Assembly: GCF_000002235.5 (NCBI RefSeq)
Contig: NW_022145551.1
Location: 725,001 to 789,000 of the forward strand
Source: Strongylocentrotus purpuratus
Taxonomy: Eukaryota; Echinodermata; Echinoidea; Camarodonta; Strongylocentrotidae
Reading direction: 5' to 3'
DNA: 64,000 nucleotides
In this document: piece after piece, positions 61,401-64,000 of the stretch
How the letters are laid out: every line of letters starts with the position of its first letter
How positions within the stretch are numbered: the stretch's first letter is position 1
Program-made: the position numbers and the translations under genes
The notes under the pieces: generated by a model
What the model saw: only the letters and a program-made list of their open reading frames with translations
The model's database searches: none
Told to the model about the DNA's origin: nothing

Positions 61401-63881
61401 CTTTATTCATTCTTATGCTATCAGTGTTTACTCTCTTTCTTTCCGTCATCTCTATCTTATTATTATTATCATTTTCCTATCTATATGTACCCTATGTCTT
61501 GCCGTCATCTGTATATCTTTTTCTTATTATCTTTATTCATTATTATGCTATGAGTGTAATACTCTCTTTCTTGCCGTCATCTCTATCTCATTATTATTAT
61601 CATTTTCCTATCTATATGTACCCTATGTCTTGCCGTCATCTCTATATCTTTCTCTTATTATCTTTATTCATTCTTATGCTATCAGTGTTTACTCTCTTTC
61701 TTTCCGTCATCTCTATCTTATTATTATTATCATTTTCCTATCTATAATTATGTACCCTATGTCTTGCCGTCATCTCTATATCTTTCTCTTATTATCTTTA
61801 TTCATTCTTATGCTATCAGTGTTTACTCTCTTTCTTGCCGTCATCTCTATCTTATTATTATTATCATTTTCCTATCTATATGTACCCTATGTCTTGCCGT
61901 CATCTGTATATCTTTCTCTTATTATCTTTATTCATTCTTATGCTATCAGTGTTTACTCTCTTTCTTGCCGTCATCTCTATCTTATTATTATTATTATTTT
62001 CCTATCAATATGTATCCTATGTCTTGCCGTCATCTCTATATATTTCTCTTATTATCTTTATTCATTCTTGTGCTATCAGTGTTTACTCTCTTTCTTTCCG
62101 TCATCTCTATCTTTTTATTATTATCATTTTCCTATCTATATGTACCCTATGTCTTGCCGTCATCTCTATATCTTTCTCTTATTATCTTTATTCATTCTTA
62201 TGCTATCAGTGTTTACTCTCTTTCTTTCCGTCATCTCTATCTTATTATTATTATCATTTTCCTATCTATATGTACCCTATGTCTTGCCGTCATCTCTATA
62301 TCTTTCTCTTATTATCTTTATTCATTCTTATGCTATCAGTGTTTACTCTCTTTCTTTCCGTCATCTCTATCTCATTATTATTGTTATTTTCGTATCAATA
62401 TGTATCCTGTCTTGCCGTCATCTTTATCTCTTTCTCTTATAATCTTTATTCACAGTAAAGTCCTTTCATTTCATATCACTATTTCTCTCTCATAATGTCT
62501 CTCACGTCCGTTCTCCATATTTTATTCATTGCATACTCCACTCGTCAATCATTTCTGATAATAAGCTCTCTCACAATAAAGTAAATGGAAAACAATGCAA
62601 TATAGTTTATATTTTAAGATTGATTCATTCTTTCTTTGTATATCTATGGCTGTGATAAATGTACTTGAAATCAATTTTATTGAGGGGTAAAGAAGGTGAG
62701 AGAACAGATGCGGTGAACATTCATAATGAGACATTTCAATAAGATGCTGATTATGTCATGTATATCACATATAATATATTATGCCTATACCATTTTTACA
62801 TGCTCATACCAGTGGGCAAAATCAATAACATTCTCTTATTTCTTATTGACTTATCATGGCACAACAAAGAAAAACATCCCCACGACGTCCCTTTTCATGC
62901 CCCGCTAAACCGGACATTGACAATAACCTGGGGTAATAGGGATTTCAATGGGCAGATTAGCCCATTGTCAAGGGTGGCTGAGCGGGGTACTTTCAAGTCT
63001 CTCCCTATTGAACTTCTTTTCTTCAACAACCTAAATACTAACCTTCTGAATTGTTAGAATACTTGAGCAAGGTATGTAAAGAAAGGTAAGAAGTCCACCT
63101 TTCTAATAGATTCGATTTGAAGATGTCTTATCATTGCTAAATAAGAAATTCTAGAGGGATAAAAAACTGCCGTAAATAAGAAAAATTAAACATTATATAA
63201 TTATGATTATTATAAAAATGATAATTCAAAATATAACAAATGACGGTTCATCGAAAAGCACGTTTTCCGGTCTACAACTTTGCTGCACAATATTTTTCAT
63301 CATGATCATCCAGTGAAGAGTTATAGCCTCTTGATTCAGCAGAGTCAATAAAGATTCCCTCGAAATGTGTGACCCTAAAAGAATGTGGCACAGGGGGGTT
63401 TTTTAAGTGGCGCATAAAGAGTTAAGAATCTCCCATGAAAGAGCCTGCCACAGCAAAGGCCCTGCATGAGAGAAGGTTCTTTCCCCCCATTTAGTATTGA
63501 GCTTAGGGAGATTAAGAAATCGGGAGTTTTGAAAGCGTACTGATCTGAACGGAACATAATATGTGATTTCCACCACAAGTACAAGCAGATGGAAGGGTAT
63601 CTGACGATGAGTTGCTAAACTCCTACATGAAATCCGTAAGTAGAACGGCATCATAATCAAAAGTGATTTGACTAATGAATGTGTGATTTGCACCACAGAT
63701 ACACGCGGAAGGAAGAGTATCTGACGATGAGTTGCTAAAGTCCTACATGGAATCAACTTCAAGTACCTCATCACACTTGAAAGTGATTCGACTCATGATA
63801 GGGGCAGCGGGAACGGGAAAGACATCATTTTTGCGTCGACTTGTTAGACGGATCGCAAGAGAACATAAGAAGATTCATAAG
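54437..63881 (+). CDS. Gene B: senataxin-like helicase paralogue, frameshifted and cut by window edge
   Basis: Exons: 54437-56991 (fused equivalents of A exons 1 and 2), 57657-57738, 58481-58611, 58819-58903, 59239-59438, 60035-60157, 63699-63881. All downstream exons have exactly the lengths and phases of gene A. The N-terminal motif CIVISDSEDD, the acidic SESETDSDETCIEDDD region, YFPTDSQLSI repeats, CQRNAWCPSELD block and Walker A GAAGTGKT are retained. The first exon spans 2555 nt, one short of a multiple of three, because of a net -1 change near 55300-55318. The protein would end at 55408 unless this is a sequencing error or bypassed by splicing. The rest of the helicase lies beyond the window. 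Possible recent pseudogene. Confidence 0.75.
55300..56991 (+). CDS. Gene B exon 1, downstream frame (after frameshift)
   Basis: This frame resumes homology with A exon 2 (SSDETKIYSNDGDDH) and runs open to the cgg|gtgagt donor. Near its start three 24-residue units with DTQPFSPILDAGDE and ETTEGF (72-bp period, 55366-55530) replace the single copy in gene A. Three YFPTDSQLSI repeats and the CQRNAWCPSELDPQERF block follow. It has no stop and coding-like conservation, which suggests recent loss or a sequence error. Confidence 0.72.
57108..57656. other. Gene B intron 2
   Basis: Non-coding. It has a G run near 57103, a (TA)n run at 57523-57542, and the end of the intron is similar to the end of gene A intron 2. 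Confidence 0.5.
57657..57738 (+). CDS. Gene B exon 3
   Basis: 82 nt, phase 0 to 1. It encodes ITKEFKQEDVLSCVLSWNAD, identical at almost every residue to gene A exon 3. Confidence 0.85.
58481..58611 (+). CDS. Gene B exon 4
   Basis: 131 nt, phase 1 to 0. It contains SYQEAFICFLLLEMWSN, the senataxin-type pre-helicase signature. Confidence 0.86.
58819..58903 (+). CDS. Gene B exon 5
   Basis: 85 nt, phase 0 to 1. It encodes VSSSVAKDCDRTWRQNS, then RENKISQDIVE. A truncated SINE relic precedes it in intron 4 (about 58735-58775). Confidence 0.8.
59239..59438 (+). CDS. Gene B exon 6
   Basis: 200 nt, phase 1 to 0. It encodes PHDLGVGDLVLVDMTTDTAS and QFNFGLVCGVGLTDRTVCLA, the 1B barrel region. Confidence 0.85.
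59454..59627. mobile_element. MITE, CAGTTAACAAC family (gene B intron 6)
   Basis: It occupies the same intron position as 21625-21853 in gene A, with internal deletions. It is therefore an insertion older than the gene duplication. Confidence 0.7.
60035..60157 (+). CDS. Gene B exon 7
   Basis: 123 nt, phase 0 to 0. It encodes VVTSLSHYLNQIRALLSFSS, then HPLAKHIIKPEDSS. Confidence 0.82.
60897..61037 (+). pseudogene. piggyBac transposase N-terminal fragment (46 aa)
   Basis: The frame MAPAGKRQRVFSVEEARDLV continues into an acidic stretch DSDSDESSSDEDSS and stops at 61035-61037, where the satellite begins. A basic start, 'F-S-V-E-E-A' and a Ser/Asp tail are typical of PGBD/piggyBac transposase N-termini. 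The catalytic DDD core is absent, so it cannot act alone. Confidence 0.55.
61040..61345 (-). repeat. Satellite, inverted part (~62-bp units)
   Basis: About four to five units read 'agagatgacagcaagaaaga', 'gagtagactgatagaataag' and 'aatgaataaaaataatgaaa'. They are the reverse complement of half-units of the 130-bp array that follows. Confidence 0.85.
61358..62450 (+). repeat. Satellite, 130-bp tandem array
   Basis: Unit edges ('gtcttgccgtcat') fall at 61366, 61496, 61627, 61761, 61891, 62021, 62151, 62281 and 62409, a period of 130 bp with small indels. Each unit contains two related halves ('ccgtcatctctat'). 130 is not a multiple of three, and all three + frames stay open because the sequence lacks stops, giving spurious long hydrophobic frames. 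Confidence 0.92.
63564..63683 (+). pseudogene. Fossil tandem copy of exon 8 in gene B
   Basis: This 120-bp unit matches the exon 8 start (GRVSDDELLNSYMKS in frame) and reaches the same TGA ('gtgatttga') as the gene A fossil. The acceptor has mutated from cacag to cacaa. Confidence 0.78.
63699..63881 (+). CDS. Gene B exon 8: helicase motif I
   Basis: 183 nt, phase 0 to 0. It encodes EGRVSDDELLKSYMESTSS and VIRLMIGAAGTGKTSFLRRL. Walker A Lys/Thr are intact. The acceptor is caccacag|ata and the donor is aag|gtaag. It is the last exon in the window. The following intron starts like gene A intron 8 but lacks the nested element. Confidence 0.9.
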
Positions 63882-64000
63882 GTAAGCTAGGTTCAATTTA
63901 TATCAACACTCATGCTGTTGTCAATTAGCTCTTTGTCAACAATCTTGTCAACAAAACCTCATTATAGGTAATTGAAGACTGATGTAAAAAAAAAAAAAAA
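63882..64000. other. Start of gene B intron 8
   Basis: It is similar to the two edges of gene A intron 8 joined together ('caacactc' then 'gctgttgtc', 'tttgtcaacaatcttgtcaa'). It ends in an A run at the window edge. Confidence 0.6.

Larger units (their letters stand above)
60644..63425 (+). mobile_element. piggyBac-like element with satellite interior (gene B intron 7)
   Basis: TTAA at 60644-60647 is followed by CTCTTTGTTTGC. TTAA at 63422-63425 is preceded by 'gcgcataaagag', so the ends read TTAACTCTTT inward from both sides. A 46-codon frame resembling a piggyBac transposase N-terminus starts at 60897, but the remaining transposase is replaced by satellite and AT-rich sequence. The corresponding gene A intron has a single TTAA (22846-22849), the expected empty site. 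The 3' part (62460-63421) has no recognised gene. Confidence 0.7.

Noticed and set aside
61279..62495. Long hydrophobic open frames (up to 387 codons)
   Set aside because: They fall in the 130-bp satellite, exist in all three + frames, and only reflect stop-poor T-rich repeats.

Overview
The window is animal nuclear DNA: multi-exon genes with GT-AG introns, AT-rich intergenic sequence, LINEs, tRNA-derived SINEs, and many TIR elements. Marine-invertebrate repeat types (a 'gcctccgtcacg' element, a '(ATT)n-tailed' SINE, an 'acagtcaaacctg' MITE) suggest a marine deuterostome, most likely an echinoderm such as a sea urchin. That assignment is from pattern memory only.

The core is a head-to-tail pair of paralogous genes on the + strand for a large superfamily-1B RNA/DNA helicase of the senataxin/Sen1 type. 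Gene A (ATG 9219, stop 36349-36351) is complete. I could join 19 exons with consistent GT-AG sites and phases into a 2360-residue frame, plus one extra in-frame 87-nt exon at 12921-13007. The protein has a SUMO-interaction-like N-terminus, a long acidic/Ser-rich repeat region, the senataxin-type pre-helicase region, helicase motifs I-VI, and a basic disordered tail. Motif II reads V-D-D-A-S instead of D-E-A-x, and motif V is divergent. Gene B (ATG 54437, running off the right edge inside intron 8) has the same exon structure. However, its first two coding exons are fused by an internal deletion, and a net 1-nt frameshift interrupts it.

Layout: 1-2760, 3' part of a CR1-type LINE. 2764-5590, foldbacks, short direct repeats, and a block also found upstream of gene B. 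5592-7772, a TIR element packed with 'GCAGGCTAA' motifs and carrying a nested 'CAATTGG' palindromic array. 7773-9218, gene A leader. 9219-36351, gene A, whose introns are full of MITEs and SINEs. 36352-42440, intergenic with TTAA-type MITEs. About 42440-53177, an L1/Tx1-type LINE with intact ORF1 and ORF2 separated by 5.2 kb of diverged tandem repeat, inserted in the upstream region of gene B. 53180-63881, gene B leader and exons, with a TTAA-flanked piggyBac-like element in intron 7 whose interior is a satellite array.

Because two copies of one gene are present, each mobile element can be dated relative to the duplication. The intron-6 MITE and the exon-8 fossil are shared, so they are older. 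The intron-8 nested element (A only), the intron-7 piggyBac-like element (B only) and the promoter LINE (B only) appear younger. Both genes have a GGGGATTCCCC kappaB-like palindrome upstream, which suggests, without proving, inducible or immune-type control.
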